Origin: Novosphingobium sp. EMRT-2
Lineage (GTDB): Bacteria > Pseudomonadota > Alphaproteobacteria > Sphingomonadales > Sphingomonadaceae
Reading direction: 5' to 3'
Assembly: GCF_005145025.1 (NCBI RefSeq)
Contig: NZ_CP039695.1
Span: 1,173,501-1,237,500, forward strand
Length of the DNA stretch: 64,000 nt
Made by a program: the position numbers and the translations under genes. The notes beneath the pieces are model-generated. The model was not told the origin of the DNA and ran no database searches. It saw nothing but the letters and a program-made list of their open reading frames with translations. Shown here piece by piece: positions 10,301 to 19,180 of the stretch; position 1 is the stretch's first letter; every line of letters starts with the position of its first letter.

Positions 10301-10531
10301 GTCGCCGCGATCGGCCTGCTGCCGGCGGCGCTCTCGACCGGCATCGGCAGCCAGGTGCAGAAGCCGCTCGCGCTCGTCGTGGTCGGGGGGATGACGCTCG
10401 CGCCCGTGCTGATCCTGCTAGTCCTGCCGCTGCTGATCGACCGTTTCTCCAGCCGCCTGCAGCCCAATTGGGCAAAAAAGGCCGAAGGACAAGGCGACGA
10501 AGGCGAGGAAGGAACGGAGGTGCCGGCATGA
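7346..10531 (+). CDS. RND efflux permease, heavy-metal-efflux (CzcA-like) type
   Basis: This encodes 1061 residues with the standard 12-TM RND plan and two large periplasmic loops. Transmembrane helix 4 carries DFGLVVDATVIMVEN. Its acidic residues D394, D400 and E407 have the same spacing as CzcA D402, D408 and E415, which are needed for proton-coupled metal export. This places it nearer the HME branch than the multidrug HAE-1 branch, although DGA of classical HME pumps is DAT here. Substrates could be divalent or monovalent metals; the exact ion is unknown. It lies between its adaptor and channel genes with 1-base and 4-base overlaps. Confidence 0.9.
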   Translation: MVRLVRFALRQRLTIVGFFVAMLVAGGIAFYNLNIEAYPDPVPPMVELVTQSSGLSAEEMERNVTIPIEVQMSGLPHMNAIRAISLFGLSDVKIQFTYDYNYDQALQQVVNRLAQLPPLPGGVVPQISPTSPVGEIYRYRIKAPAGYSVEDLKTLQDWVLQRRFRAIPGVVDVTGWGGKERSYEVVIDHDKLVAHHANVGQVITAISHSNANVGGQTINFGAQAAIVRGIGLIQSVSQIEDVVVARDGNAPVLVKDVATIRIGNLPRNGIAGLNNDDDIVQGIVLMRRGAQSMPTIQAVKAEVEKINTTGVLPPGVQLERIYDRSDLIGVTTHTVMENLVAGVLLIFFLQWAFLGNLRSALIVAATIPFALAFAVLILTLQGESANLLSVGALDFGLVVDATVIMVENIFRHMAERSHEVEAHKDTGAHYTFASRLSAVLGASSEVSRGIFFAAAIIIASFLPLFTLTGVEGHIFGPMAKTYAYAIIGGLIATFTVAPALSAMLLPDKLSEVETWIVTKMRGVYGPAAAFAMKNRLFTIGGACLLLVGALIGVRSLGIEFLPHLEEGNMYIRASLPASISLEAGEKTAQSIRRDMLKYPEVTAVLSAHGRPDDGTDATGFFNVEYFVPLKPFDEWPSGMDKEKLIKELSQKFQEKYPGVDFSFSQIIEDNVEEAASGVKGANSVKLFGPDLETLEKLASQIKDQMQKVRGITDLGIFQSLGQPTVRIDIDREKAARYGLTPDDINQTVAAAIGGTSPGDIYEPHTDRHFPIVVRLKPEQRDSIEAVKRITVGATSPDGTPIQVPLSELAEIKLTTGASFIYREHQSRYIPIKFSVRDRDLGSAVAEAQANIAKHVVLPPGYSLEWAGELANLQNAIARLEIVVPISLVIIIGLLYANFGSLRDTFLAFSVIPMAIIGGVLGLLLTGTAFSISAAIGFVALFGISVMDGILVVTNFNQAIDEGADRASALKTAMTNSLRPVVMTCLVAAIGLLPAALSTGIGSQVQKPLALVVVGGMTLAPVLILLVLPLLIDRFSSRLQPNWAKKAEGQGDEGEEGTEVPA

Positions 10532-12009
10532 CGCGTCCCCTGATGAACGTCGCGCTCAAGGTGGCGCTGCTGCTCGCGACGGCCACGCCCACGCTGGCCG
10601 CTCCGGTCAAGGTCGATCTGCCGCAACCGCCCACACCGGCGGGCAACGCGCCCGCCAGCGTGCTGGACACGCCGATCGCGCCCCAGGCCGGCACCGCCCA
10701 GGCGGTCCATCCGGGCGCGGCGGTGGAAGGCGAATGGTGGAAGGCGTTTGGCAGCCCCGCTCTCGACGGCCTCGTCGCGCAGGCGCTTGCCGCCAACAAC
10801 GATATCCAGGTCGCGCAGGCCACGCTCAAGCAGGCAAGCGAACTGACCCGCGTGGCGCGGGGCGGCCTGTTCCCGCAGATCGACGCGGGCTATCAGGCCT
10901 CGCGCCAGCGCGTTGGCAACGTGCTGTCGTCACCCCTGCCGACGCAAACGCCCTCGCTGTTCACGCTGCACACCGCGCAGGTCAACCTGACCTACACGCT
11001 CGACCTGTTCGGAGAGACGCGCTCGCGCATCCGCTCCGCGCAGGCGGCCACGCGCGCGCAGCAGGCGCGGCTGGCGGGCGTGAAGACCATGGTCGCGGGC
11101 AACACCGCGCTGGCGGTAATCCAGAACGCCGCGCTGGAAGCGCAGGCGGACGCCGCCCGCAGCGCCGTTACCAGCAACCGCGACATCCTGAACCTGCTGC
11201 GCCAGCGGCAGGCGCTGGGCGCGGTCGGCGCGGCCGACGTGGCGGCGCAGGAAGCGGCGCTGGCGGCGGCCGAAGGCGCGCTGCCTCCGCTGGACCGCGC
11301 GCTCTCCGCCAACCGCAGCGCCTTGCAGGTGCTGCTCGGCGTCGCGCCGGGTTTCCCCCTGCCCGCCCTGCCCTCGCTCGATGCGCTGGCACTGCCGGCA
11401 GACCTCCCGCTCAGCCTGCCGTCCGATCTCGTCGCCACCCGGCCCGATGTGGTCGCCGCAGCGGCGACGATGGAAGGCGCGGCGGCAGACGTGAAGACCG
11501 CCATCGCCGCGCGCCTGCCTTCGATCACGCTGGGCGCGAACGCCGGCGGCGCGGCGCTGGACTTCGCCAGCATGTTTGCCAGCGGCAACCCGTTCTGGGC
11601 GCTGATCGGCTCGATCGGGGCGCCGCTGTTCCACGGCGGCTCACTGCGCCACCAGCAGCACGCGGCGGAAGACGCGCTGGAAGCGGCCAAGGCCAATTAC
11701 CGCGCCACCGCGCTCCAGTCCTTCGCCGATGTCTCGAACGCGCTCACCGCGCTCCAGACCGATGGCGCGGCGCTGGATGCGGCGGACCGGGGAGACCGCT
11801 CGGCCAGCACCAGCCTGGGCTTCGCCACGCGCCAGTTGCAGCTCGGTGCGGTCGGCACGCTGTCGGTGCTCAACGCGTCGGCCACGCAGGCGGCGGCGCG
11901 CCAGCAGCTCATCACCGCGCGCGCCGCGCGGCTGACCGACACGGTGGGCCTGTTCATGGCGCTGGGCGGCGGGCAGATCCCACCGGTGAAGGTGGCGAGC
12001 CAGCCCTGA
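10528..12009 (+). CDS. NodT-family outer-membrane efflux channel
   Basis: This encodes 493 residues. The start is the ATG that overlaps the permease stop (ATGA), and it gives a signal peptide ending in TPTLA. The protein has the two OEP repeats of TolC-like channels: WWKAFGSPALDGLVAQALAANNDIQVA, then long Ala-rich helices, and a second copy beginning near SALQVLLGV. No lipobox cysteine follows the signal, unlike some NodT lipoproteins. It is the outer-membrane exit duct of the tripartite RND pump encoded by this operon. Confidence 0.92.
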   Translation: MTRPLMNVALKVALLLATATPTLAAPVKVDLPQPPTPAGNAPASVLDTPIAPQAGTAQAVHPGAAVEGEWWKAFGSPALDGLVAQALAANNDIQVAQATLKQASELTRVARGGLFPQIDAGYQASRQRVGNVLSSPLPTQTPSLFTLHTAQVNLTYTLDLFGETRSRIRSAQAATRAQQARLAGVKTMVAGNTALAVIQNAALEAQADAARSAVTSNRDILNLLRQRQALGAVGAADVAAQEAALAAAEGALPPLDRALSANRSALQVLLGVAPGFPLPALPSLDALALPADLPLSLPSDLVATRPDVVAAAATMEGAAADVKTAIAARLPSITLGANAGGAALDFASMFASGNPFWALIGSIGAPLFHGGSLRHQQHAAEDALEAAKANYRATALQSFADVSNALTALQTDGAALDAADRGDRSASTSLGFATRQLQLGAVGTLSVLNASATQAAARQQLITARAARLTDTVGLFMALGGGQIPPVKVASQP

Positions 12010-12041
12010 CTCCATAGCGGAGAAGCAGGCTTCCTAACGAA

Positions 12042-12068
12042 AAAGGCCGGGGAGATTCCCCGGCCTTT
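12042..12068. terminator. Bidirectional intrinsic terminator between the RND operon and rpoH
   Basis: AAAGGCCGGGGA and TCCCCGGCCTTT form a perfect 12-bp stem around a three-base loop. An A-run lies on one side and a T-run on the other, so it can terminate both the plus-strand efflux operon and minus-strand rpoH. Confidence 0.85.
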
Positions 12069-12094
12069 GTTCTTGTCCGCGCGAAGGGAAACGA

Positions 12095-12997
12095 TCAGCC
12101 GGCCGGCAGCAGATGCCGTTCGCCGGCGATCCGCTGCATCGCCTTTTGCAGCTTCTCGAACGCCCGCACCTCGATCTGGCGCACGCGCTCGCGGCTGACG
12201 TTATAGACCTGGCTCAGTTCCTCGAGCGTCTTCGGCTCGTCGATCAGGCGGCGGTCCGTCAGGATGTGGCGTTCGCGGTCGTTGAGGCTGTCCATCGCTT
12301 CCACCAGCATTTCGTGGCGGAACTGGGCTTCCTCGGCATCGGCCACCGTCTCGTCCTGCAACGGGCGGTCATCGGTCAGCCAGTCCTGCCAGCTGCCCTC
12401 GCCATCCTCGCGCATGGGGACGTTGAGGCTGGCGTCGCCACCCATCATCATCCGGCGGTTCATGTTGACCACTTCCTGCTCGGGCACGCCGAGATCGGTC
12501 GCGATCTTGCGCACGTCGTCAGGATGGAGGTCCGAATCCTCGAACGCCTCGAGGTTCTTCTTCATCCGGCGCAGGTTGAAGAACAGCTTCTTCTGCGCGG
12601 CGGTGGTGCCGATCTTCACGAGGCTCCACGAGCGCAGAATGAATTCCTGCATCGACGCTTTGATCCACCACATCGCATAGGTGGCCAGGCGGAAGCCGCG
12701 ATCCGGCTCGAACTTCTTGACGCCCTGCATCAGGCCGATGTTGCCTTCGGAAATCAGTTCCGAAACCGGCAGGCCATAACCGCGATAGCCCATCGCGATC
12801 TTGGCCACGAGCCGGAGGTGGCTGGTGACGAGCTGGGCGGCGGCCTGCGGATCCTGGTGTTCCTGATAGCGCTTCGCGAGCATGTATTCCTGCTCGGCGG
12901 TCAGCACCGGGAACTTGCGGATTTCCGCCAGATAGCGGTTGAGGCTGGCTTCCCCGTTCAACGAGGGGACGGACAGCGCGTTCTTCTGTTCACTCAC
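12095..12997 (-). CDS. rpoH: RNA polymerase heat-shock sigma factor RpoH (sigma-32)
   Basis: This encodes 300 residues, the normal RpoH length. Region 1.2/2.1 begins LNRYLAEIRKFPVLTAEQEY. Region 2.4 contains RLATYAMWWIKASMQEFILRSWSLVK. It is followed by the sequence QKKLFFNLRRMK, the RpoH box that separates this family from RpoD and RpoS. A region 4 helix-turn-helix ends the protein (LEELSQVYNVSRERVRQIEVRAFEKLQ). It directs transcription of heat-shock and envelope stress genes. It lies 122 bp downstream of rluD on the same strand. Confidence 0.96.
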   Translation of the reverse strand: MSEQKNALSVPSLNGEASLNRYLAEIRKFPVLTAEQEYMLAKRYQEHQDPQAAAQLVTSHLRLVAKIAMGYRGYGLPVSELISEGNIGLMQGVKKFEPDRGFRLATYAMWWIKASMQEFILRSWSLVKIGTTAAQKKLFFNLRRMKKNLEAFEDSDLHPDDVRKIATDLGVPEQEVVNMNRRMMMGGDASLNVPMREDGEGSWQDWLTDDRPLQDETVADAEEAQFRHEMLVEAMDSLNDRERHILTDRRLIDEPKTLEELSQVYNVSRERVRQIEVRAFEKLQKAMQRIAGERHLLPAG

Positions 12998-13118
12998 CTG
13001 AACACTTCCTTTCTTCGCGTCGGAACCCCAGTGCCTGAACCCCTAATGGGCGTTCGGCGGCGGGACCACACATGGAATCTTCGCGGGTTGATATCTATTA
13101 TACCAGTGGATGCTAATG

Positions 13119-14096
13119 CTAGAGATTGGACATAGCCACGGCATTCTGCCCCTCAACGCACAATTCGACGATCAGTTCCCGCATATCGACGGGCGTCGGG
13201 CTGGCGAAGTGGAGCGGCTGGCCGCCGACCGGGTGGAGGAATCCAAGCTCGGCCGCGTGCAATGCCTGACGGCGGAAACCAAGCCGGGAAAGAAGCGGCC
13301 GAAGCCGGGAGGGCGTGCGTCCATATACAGGATCGCCTAATAGCGCATGGCCGATTGACGCAAGGTGAACGCGCACCTGGTGCGTCCGCCCCGTCTCCAG
13401 CCGGCATTCGACCAGCGCCGCCTCGTCCAGCGGCGCCAGCGTGCGGTAATGCGTCACCGCGTGCTTGCCCCGGCCTTCCTCGACCAGCGCCATCTTCTTG
13501 CGATCGTGGCTGGACCGGCCGATCGCGCCCCGGATCGTTCCGGCAGGCGGCAGCGGCTGGCCGGCAGTGACGCAGCGATAGGCGCGCGTGATCGAGTGAT
13601 CGGCGAACTGCCTGGCCAGCCCTTCATGCGCGGCATCGGTCTTGGCCACGACCAGCAGGCCGGACGTGTCCTTGTCGATGCGATGGACGATCCCCGGCCG
13701 CGCCACACCGCCGATGCCCGAAAGCTGGCCCCGGCAGTGGTGCAGCAAGGCGTTGACCAGCGTACCATCGGGATTCCCCGCCGCAGGATGAACCACCAGA
13801 CCGGCCGGTTTGTCGATCACGATCAGGTCCGCGTCTTCGTACACGACCGCCAGCGGAATATCCTGCGCCACCGCTTCCGCCGGCGCGGCTTCCGGCACGC
13901 GGATCGTGTAAGGCGTGCCCGCCGCGGGTTTAGAGGAAGCCTGCGTAGCAATACGCCCGCCGACCTCGATCCCGCCTTCCTCGATCAGCGCCTTTATGCG
14001 TTCGCGAGAAAGGCCGGATACGTCCGCAAGCGCCCGGTCAAGCCGCAGCCCGCCCGCTTCGAAGATGCCCGTGATGACTTCTGCGCTTCCCCCCAT
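13119..14096 (-). CDS. rluD: Ribosomal large-subunit pseudouridine synthase D
   Basis: This encodes 325 residues from the ATG at 14096; upstream in-frame codons run into sequence unlike the family. An S4 RNA-binding domain (LRLDRALADVSGLSRERIKALIEEGGIEV, about residues 17-46) precedes the RluA-type catalytic domain. The catalytic aspartate is D141 in HRIDKDTSGLLVVAK. Further family motifs are IDKPAGLVVHPA and GRTHQVRVHLASIGH. RluD modifies U1911, U1915 and U1917 (E. coli numbering) of 23S rRNA helix 69. It lies upstream of rpoH, and the two may share transcripts. Confidence 0.95.
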   Translation of the reverse strand: MGGSAEVITGIFEAGGLRLDRALADVSGLSRERIKALIEEGGIEVGGRIATQASSKPAAGTPYTIRVPEAAPAEAVAQDIPLAVVYEDADLIVIDKPAGLVVHPAAGNPDGTLVNALLHHCRGQLSGIGGVARPGIVHRIDKDTSGLLVVAKTDAAHEGLARQFADHSITRAYRCVTAGQPLPPAGTIRGAIGRSSHDRKKMALVEEGRGKHAVTHYRTLAPLDEAALVECRLETGRTHQVRVHLASIGHALLGDPVYGRTPSRLRPLLSRLGFRRQALHAAELGFLHPVGGQPLHFASPTPVDMRELIVELCVEGQNAVAMSNL

Positions 14097-14167
14097 GCCC
14101 CGCGATATGGGAACTGTTGCAACCGCGGCAAGGGGCTTCAGGGCATCTTTGCGCCGTTGCCCCCTGT

Positions 14168-15172
14168 TTACGCGAGATCGACGGATTGCAGCGGCCGCTC
14201 CGGTGGCACGCGGGGCCGGAACAGGCCGGTCACAAGACCCAATGCGGTGCTGTTCCACACGAGAAACGAATAAGGGACGAGTTCCAGCGAACGCCGGCGC
14301 CACCAGAACCACGCCATCGGCGCGAGAGCATAGGGCACGGACAACCACCAGGGCGCCCGCGCCACCAGAAGCAGGGCAAGCAGAACCCACCAGCCCAGTA
14401 CGGCCACGCCCTTGCGGATATGGCCCAGCCGCCGCAAAACGACCGCGAGATGCGGCCTGCCCAGCGCGGCACGCAGCACTTCACCGGTCGCACCGGTATA
14501 GCCCGACCGGATGCGCCGCATCAGCAGGCGATAGCCCTGCGTGGTATAGCCATAGTGCCGCACCGCCGGCACATCGATACGGGCAAGCTTCCACCCCCGC
14601 GCCGCCAGCCGGGCCGCCAGTTCGAATTCCTCGAAGGCATGGAGGTTGCGGTCCGCGAAGTACCCCGCCGCGCGCACGGCATCGACGCGATACAGCCCGC
14701 CGCAATCGAGCCGGTCCACATCGCCGGGCTGCCAGTCGCTGCCTTCGGCCACCTTGGCCGCGCGGATCTTGAACTCGGCGTTGGTGGCATTCATTTCGCG
14801 CACCCGCCCCCCCACGCCCGCATGGCCTGGATGATCACGCAGAAAGGCGATGCCCGCATCGATGAAGGCGGGATCGAGTTCCATGTCTCCATCGAGCAGA
14901 TAGAAGAACTCGCCGGTCGCGTGCTGGAAAGCGAGTTGCGCCCCCGCACCGCAGCACCGCTCGTCCAGGTTGGCAAGCTGCACGATGCGGATCGGGAAAG
15001 TCCGGGCGATTTCCAAAGTCCGGTCGGTCGATCCGCTGTCGGCCAGCACCACGTCGCCACCCACACGCGCCACGGCGGCCAGCGCACTGGCGATCGCGGC
15101 GGCGATGTGCTCCTCCTCGTTCAGCGCCTTGATCCCGATCGTCAGCAACGGCCGATCCTGCCCCTGTTCCAT
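14168..15172 (-). CDS. Family 2 glycosyltransferase with C-terminal membrane helices
   Basis: This encodes 334 residues. A GT-A domain (LLTIGIKALNEEEHIAAAI) carries SGSTDRT and a DXD-type motif LLDGDMELD (D94, D96). Two or three hydrophobic helices follow (about residues 255-325). Such proteins add one sugar to a lipid-linked intermediate at the cytoplasmic face of the inner membrane. The gene is the last of a five-gene minus-strand operon, 11 bp after the flippase stop. Donor and acceptor cannot be told from sequence. Confidence 0.85.
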   Translation of the reverse strand: MEQGQDRPLLTIGIKALNEEEHIAAAIASALAAVARVGGDVVLADSGSTDRTLEIARTFPIRIVQLANLDERCCGAGAQLAFQHATGEFFYLLDGDMELDPAFIDAGIAFLRDHPGHAGVGGRVREMNATNAEFKIRAAKVAEGSDWQPGDVDRLDCGGLYRVDAVRAAGYFADRNLHAFEEFELAARLAARGWKLARIDVPAVRHYGYTTQGYRLLMRRIRSGYTGATGEVLRAALGRPHLAVVLRRLGHIRKGVAVLGWWVLLALLLVARAPWWLSVPYALAPMAWFWWRRRSLELVPYSFLVWNSTALGLVTGLFRPRVPPERPLQSVDLA

Positions 15173-15183
15173 CTCTACCGTCC

Positions 15184-16470
15184 CTAACGCGCCCAAGCGC
15201 CAGCCACTTCGCCGCCCCTGGCGCCGGGATCGGGCCGCCGCGCCGAAGCGATCCATTGCCACGCCTTGCGCCATACCCAGTACAGGAACACCAGTTCTCC
15301 GCCCAGTACGCCCGCCACCGACCAGATCGGCTGCGCGAACACCAGAACCGTCGCCACCGTGGCGATGGAAAACGCGGCGGAATAGATGCTGGCCATCGCC
15401 AGAGGCCGAAATGCGCCGGCAGCCTGCAACAGCGCGCTTTCGGGCGTGCGGATGGCGCGGATGAAAGCCACCGTCAACCACGATGCGGCCCCCGTCACCA
15501 GCACGGGCATGGCATAATGCGCCGGAAACAGCAGGCGCGGGGCGAACAGGAACAGCGCCAGCACCGCCAGCCCCACCAGCAGGCACACACCCGCCAGCAC
15601 CATCCGGAACAGCCGCAAGGCGTGCGCGGCCGAATCCACCGCGCCTTCGCCCAGTTGCCGGGCCATCTGCGCGCGCTCGAACTCCATCAGCGCATTGGTC
15701 GCCACGGTGATCGGACGGATCAGCAATTGCGTCGCCGCGATCGGCGCGAACGCCGCCGGCCCGCAGATGGCCGTCACCAGATAGGCATGGCAGTTCACCG
15801 TTGCCTCGGTTGAAACCACCCCGGCCAGGGACCAGCTCGAATGCTCGCGCCATACCCGGCGATAGCCCCGCAGCACCGCTGGTGTGGGCGCGATCAGCAG
15901 CGCCGAGGCATAGGGTCTGCCCAGCGCGCCGATCCCGGCCACAGTCGCCACCAGCAATACCAGATAGGCATGGTCGAGCGTGATCGCCTCCAGCGTGAAC
16001 AGCAGGCCGATCCCCCCCATCAGCGACACCGCATAGACCACGTCCGAAGCGATGGTGCGCGTCTGGTGTCCCAGCGCGTAGGCGTGGGCGCGGCCCAGCC
16101 AGCGGACGAGGCCCAGCGAAGCGAAGAAGGCGAAGATCACCGATGCTTCCGCCGGAAAACCCGTCGCGAGCGCCAGCGCGGCGAACCCGACCGTCGCGAT
16201 CGCCGCACCGACAACGCTGGCCATCAGCACCGCCTTTGCCGCCTGGTCCGCCCCCTGCTCCCGCCGTTGCGTCATGAACACCAGCAGCGGCGCGCAGAAC
16301 ATCGCGCTCCACACGCTCGTTGCCAGTGTCGCCGCTATCAGCAGGAACGAAAAGCCGCCGAACGCCGCCGGCGGCAACGATCGCAGCAGCAGCAGCGAAA
16401 GCAGGAACTGCGCGCCCGCCGTCGCCACCGGGCCAAGCGCGGCAAGGACGTAACGCGCCAGTCGGTTCAT
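15184..16470 (-). CDS. Wzx-like polysaccharide flippase (membrane protein)
   Basis: This encodes 428 residues. The start is the ATG that overlaps the stop of the preceding gene (ATGA), giving MNRLARYVLAALGPVATAGAQFLLSLLLL. About 12 hydrophobic segments fill the protein, with polar loops and a basic tail, as in the MOP/oligosaccharidyl-lipid flippase group. Its position between Wzy-like and glycosyltransferase genes supports export of lipid-linked repeats across the inner membrane. It diverges from the second flippase of this window (26918-28345), so the two may serve different polymers. Confidence 0.75.
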   Translation of the reverse strand: MNRLARYVLAALGPVATAGAQFLLSLLLLRSLPPAAFGGFSFLLIAATLATSVWSAMFCAPLLVFMTQRREQGADQAAKAVLMASVVGAAIATVGFAALALATGFPAEASVIFAFFASLGLVRWLGRAHAYALGHQTRTIASDVVYAVSLMGGIGLLFTLEAITLDHAYLVLLVATVAGIGALGRPYASALLIAPTPAVLRGYRRVWREHSSWSLAGVVSTEATVNCHAYLVTAICGPAAFAPIAATQLLIRPITVATNALMEFERAQMARQLGEGAVDSAAHALRLFRMVLAGVCLLVGLAVLALFLFAPRLLFPAHYAMPVLVTGAASWLTVAFIRAIRTPESALLQAAGAFRPLAMASIYSAAFSIATVATVLVFAQPIWSVAGVLGGELVFLYWVWRKAWQWIASARRPDPGARGGEVAGAWAR

Positions 16471-17786
16471 GAAAGCGCGTGTCGCATACTCGCCGTGGCC
16501 CATGGCGAGCTGACGCGACGGCGGTCGGCGCGATCGGCCTCGGCCTTCAACGCGGGGATGAGCGCCAGCGCGAACATCAGCATCACCTGCATGATCACGT
16601 CACGGTCGAACAGGCTGGATTCCGTGGTGTTGTGCATGAACGCGAACATGATGAACGCGATCACGATGGCCACACGTTGCGCCTTCAGCCGATGGTCGCT
16701 GAACACCTGGACCAACGGCACGACGATCACCGAGGCAACCACCAGCAGCGCGCCCGGAACGCCGATCTGGACCGCCAGATCGAGGAACCCGTTGTGGCCG
16801 TTCGCCAGTTCGGTGATCCAGCCCTTGGCGTATTTGAAGATCGGGCTGATCGGGCCGACGTTCCAGAACGAACCGTAGCCAGACCCCAGCCACAGGTGAT
16901 CGTTGAGGTAGGCCAGCAAGGCACGCCAGACCGAGGAACGCCCGGTCACCGCTTCGGGATCGCGCAACAGCGCTTCCAGCGGATTGCTGTAGAGATCGTT
17001 GAGCAGCGCAGCCGCCGCGAACACCACCATCAGCAGCGGGATGACATAGACGCGGCGGCGCGCAGGCAGCCGTTCAAAGGCGAAGCCGGCCAGCACGGCC
17101 ACGCCGATCAGGCCAAGCGAGGTCTTGGAGTGCGAGAAGTAGAGGAATACCGCCGCCGCCACGATTCCGGCCACACGCGGCCAGAGCCATTTGCGCGGCG
17201 CGTCGAAGATCAGCAAAGGTATCAGCAGCGCGCTGACTTCGCCGGCGAAGTTCTTGTGCATCATGATGCCACGCCAGCTTCCCACCAGTTCCTTGTCGCC
17301 GATCGCGTTGGCCTGGTGAATCCCGAAATCGGGAAACAGCGCGACGGTGACGAAGTTGGCGAAAAGCGTGACGCAGAGCGCGATCCGCAGGATGTTGACG
17401 GTCAATGCCGATCCGATCTGCCGGACGCTGACGAAGATGATCCAGATCACCAGCGTCGTCAGGATCATGCGCCGCAACGCGACCGAGGGATCGATCGACC
17501 ACGAAAGGCTGAGCCAGCACCAGCCGAGCGCCACGACCAGGGGAATCGGCACGGCGATCAACCGGCGCCATTCCGCCGGGCGAAGGCCGAACAGAACCGC
17601 TGCCGTCAGCGCGAAATAGGCCAGCTGGCGCCCGGCGTTGCCCTCGCCCAGCATGGGCTGGTCGCTATAGACCATCAGCGGCCCAAGCAGCACGAGCAGC
17701 AGCACCCCGCCAAGGCAGGCGGCGAGCAGTTGGCGGTTGGCCGGCTTTTCCAGGCGCCAGCCATCATCGCGCGCTTCGGTGTTCAT
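16467..17786 (-). CDS. O-antigen ligase/Wzy polymerase-like membrane protein (copy 2 of a tandem pair)
   Basis: This encodes 439 residues with 10-12 membrane segments. The Wzy_C region carries the large periplasmic loop and the signature GHNGFLDLAVQIGVPGALL; also present are SWRGIMMHKNFAGE and GRSSVWRALLAYLNDHLWLGSGYGSFW. These proteins join undecaprenyl-linked repeats or ligate chains to an acceptor. The start ATG overlaps the stop of the upstream paralogue (ATGA). The neighbouring gene at 17783-19180 has the same motif order, which suggests a local duplication. Confidence 0.85.
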   Translation of the reverse strand: MNTEARDDGWRLEKPANRQLLAACLGGVLLLVLLGPLMVYSDQPMLGEGNAGRQLAYFALTAAVLFGLRPAEWRRLIAVPIPLVVALGWCWLSLSWSIDPSVALRRMILTTLVIWIIFVSVRQIGSALTVNILRIALCVTLFANFVTVALFPDFGIHQANAIGDKELVGSWRGIMMHKNFAGEVSALLIPLLIFDAPRKWLWPRVAGIVAAAVFLYFSHSKTSLGLIGVAVLAGFAFERLPARRRVYVIPLLMVVFAAAALLNDLYSNPLEALLRDPEAVTGRSSVWRALLAYLNDHLWLGSGYGSFWNVGPISPIFKYAKGWITELANGHNGFLDLAVQIGVPGALLVVASVIVVPLVQVFSDHRLKAQRVAIVIAFIMFAFMHNTTESSLFDRDVIMQVMLMFALALIPALKAEADRADRRRVSSPWATASMRHALS

Positions 17787-19180
17787 AGAGTTCCCCCAAC
17801 CATTGCGGCATTGGTATCGGCCACCACGGCATCCGCGCCGCCGCGCGTTTCCACCGCCCCCTTGCTCCGGACGGCTTTCGCTTCACCCGACGCGCGCAGC
17901 AGCGCAGCCAGTTGGCCGAGAGCAAACATCAGATGCACTTCCAGCAAAGCGTCTCGATCCAGCAGCGTCGATTCCGTCAGATTGTGACCGAAGGCGAACA
18001 CGATCACCGAAACGATCCACGCCGCCGCCCCCCGTGGCAACGTCAGGCTCGTCAGCAGGCTCGTCAGCGGCGAAACGAACACGGCGAGCATGACCAGGGC
18101 AAGGCCGACCGGCCCGATCGTGACCAGCAAGTCCAGGTAGCCGTTATGGCCGTTGCCCAGCCGCGCGACCCAGTCCTGATTGTATCGGAACACGGGGCCA
18201 TCCAGCCCGACGTTCCAGAACGAACCGAACCCGGCGCCCCAGGGATGATCGTACCAATAGTCCAGCACCACCGGCCAGATCACCACGCGCCCCGTCAGCA
18301 GCGACTGGTCGGGGCTGTAGAGCGGCGCCACGATCACACCCCACCGGGTCGTGACGAAATAGCTTATGCCCGCACCGGCAACCATCGCCAGGGGGACGAG
18401 GAAGGCGCGATAGGCCGGGCTGTACAGCAGGTAAAGCCAGCCCGTGCCGATCGCCACCAGCAGAATGTTCATCGATGTCTTGGAACCGGTCCTGTACAGG
18501 AAATAGCTGCTGCCGGCCAACACCGCCGCGCGGGGAAGCAGGCGCCAGTGGTTGCCGCCGAACACGAATGCCAGAACCGTGACCGCGCACAAGGCTCCGG
18601 TGTAGTTCTTGTGCTCCAGCAATCCGCGCCAGCACCCGACCAGGTTGAGGTCCATCCTCTCCCCTTCCTGATGGACTGCCACTGGGCTGGCCGCGACCGC
18701 TGCGAAATTGAGCACCAGCGCCACCGCCAGGATGATCCGCAAGGCCGCCATCGATCGCCGGAAGCCCAGTTCATCGCATATCCGGAAGATCGACCAGATA
18801 AGGATCGCGGTCAGCAGCAGCCGGCGCATCCCGATGCCGGGATCGGCCGACCAGAACAACGTGACCGCCGACCACACGAGCACCAGCGCCATGCTCGGCG
18901 GAAGGACCCAAAGCCGCTGCATGTTGTTGTAGCACTGCGATCCCAGGATCAGCATGACGAAAATCGAGATATACCAGAACTGGCGCGTGCTGTCGCCCAT
19001 CGCGGTTGCCGGATCGGCAACCCGCACCTGCAAGGGCCGGGTGCCGATCACGAGCATTCCGAACAGCATGACCATCGCGATCAGGGCGATGACCCTGCGC
19101 ACGCGCGCGGGCGACATCAGCGCCATCAGCGGCGGCGGCGGCATGTTGAGCAGATAGTGCCTGTTGTTCGCCCCGCGCAT
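17783..19180 (-). CDS. O-antigen ligase/Wzy polymerase-like membrane protein (copy 1 of a tandem pair)
   Basis: This encodes 465 residues from the ATG that shares a base with the stop of the upstream glycosyltransferase. It is polytopic and carries CWRGLLEHKNYTGAL, GRVVIWPVVLDYWYDHPWGAGFGSFWNVG and GNGHNGYLDLLVTIGPVG, the same motifs in the same order as the next gene. Both also share a late HNxTESxLxDRD segment. I infer a duplication followed by divergence. Either protein may be the polymerase and the other a ligase for the polymer made by this operon. Confidence 0.85.
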   Translation of the reverse strand: MRGANNRHYLLNMPPPPLMALMSPARVRRVIALIAMVMLFGMLVIGTRPLQVRVADPATAMGDSTRQFWYISIFVMLILGSQCYNNMQRLWVLPPSMALVLVWSAVTLFWSADPGIGMRRLLLTAILIWSIFRICDELGFRRSMAALRIILAVALVLNFAAVAASPVAVHQEGERMDLNLVGCWRGLLEHKNYTGALCAVTVLAFVFGGNHWRLLPRAAVLAGSSYFLYRTGSKTSMNILLVAIGTGWLYLLYSPAYRAFLVPLAMVAGAGISYFVTTRWGVIVAPLYSPDQSLLTGRVVIWPVVLDYWYDHPWGAGFGSFWNVGLDGPVFRYNQDWVARLGNGHNGYLDLLVTIGPVGLALVMLAVFVSPLTSLLTSLTLPRGAAAWIVSVIVFAFGHNLTESTLLDRDALLEVHLMFALGQLAALLRASGEAKAVRSKGAVETRGGADAVVADTNAAMVGGTL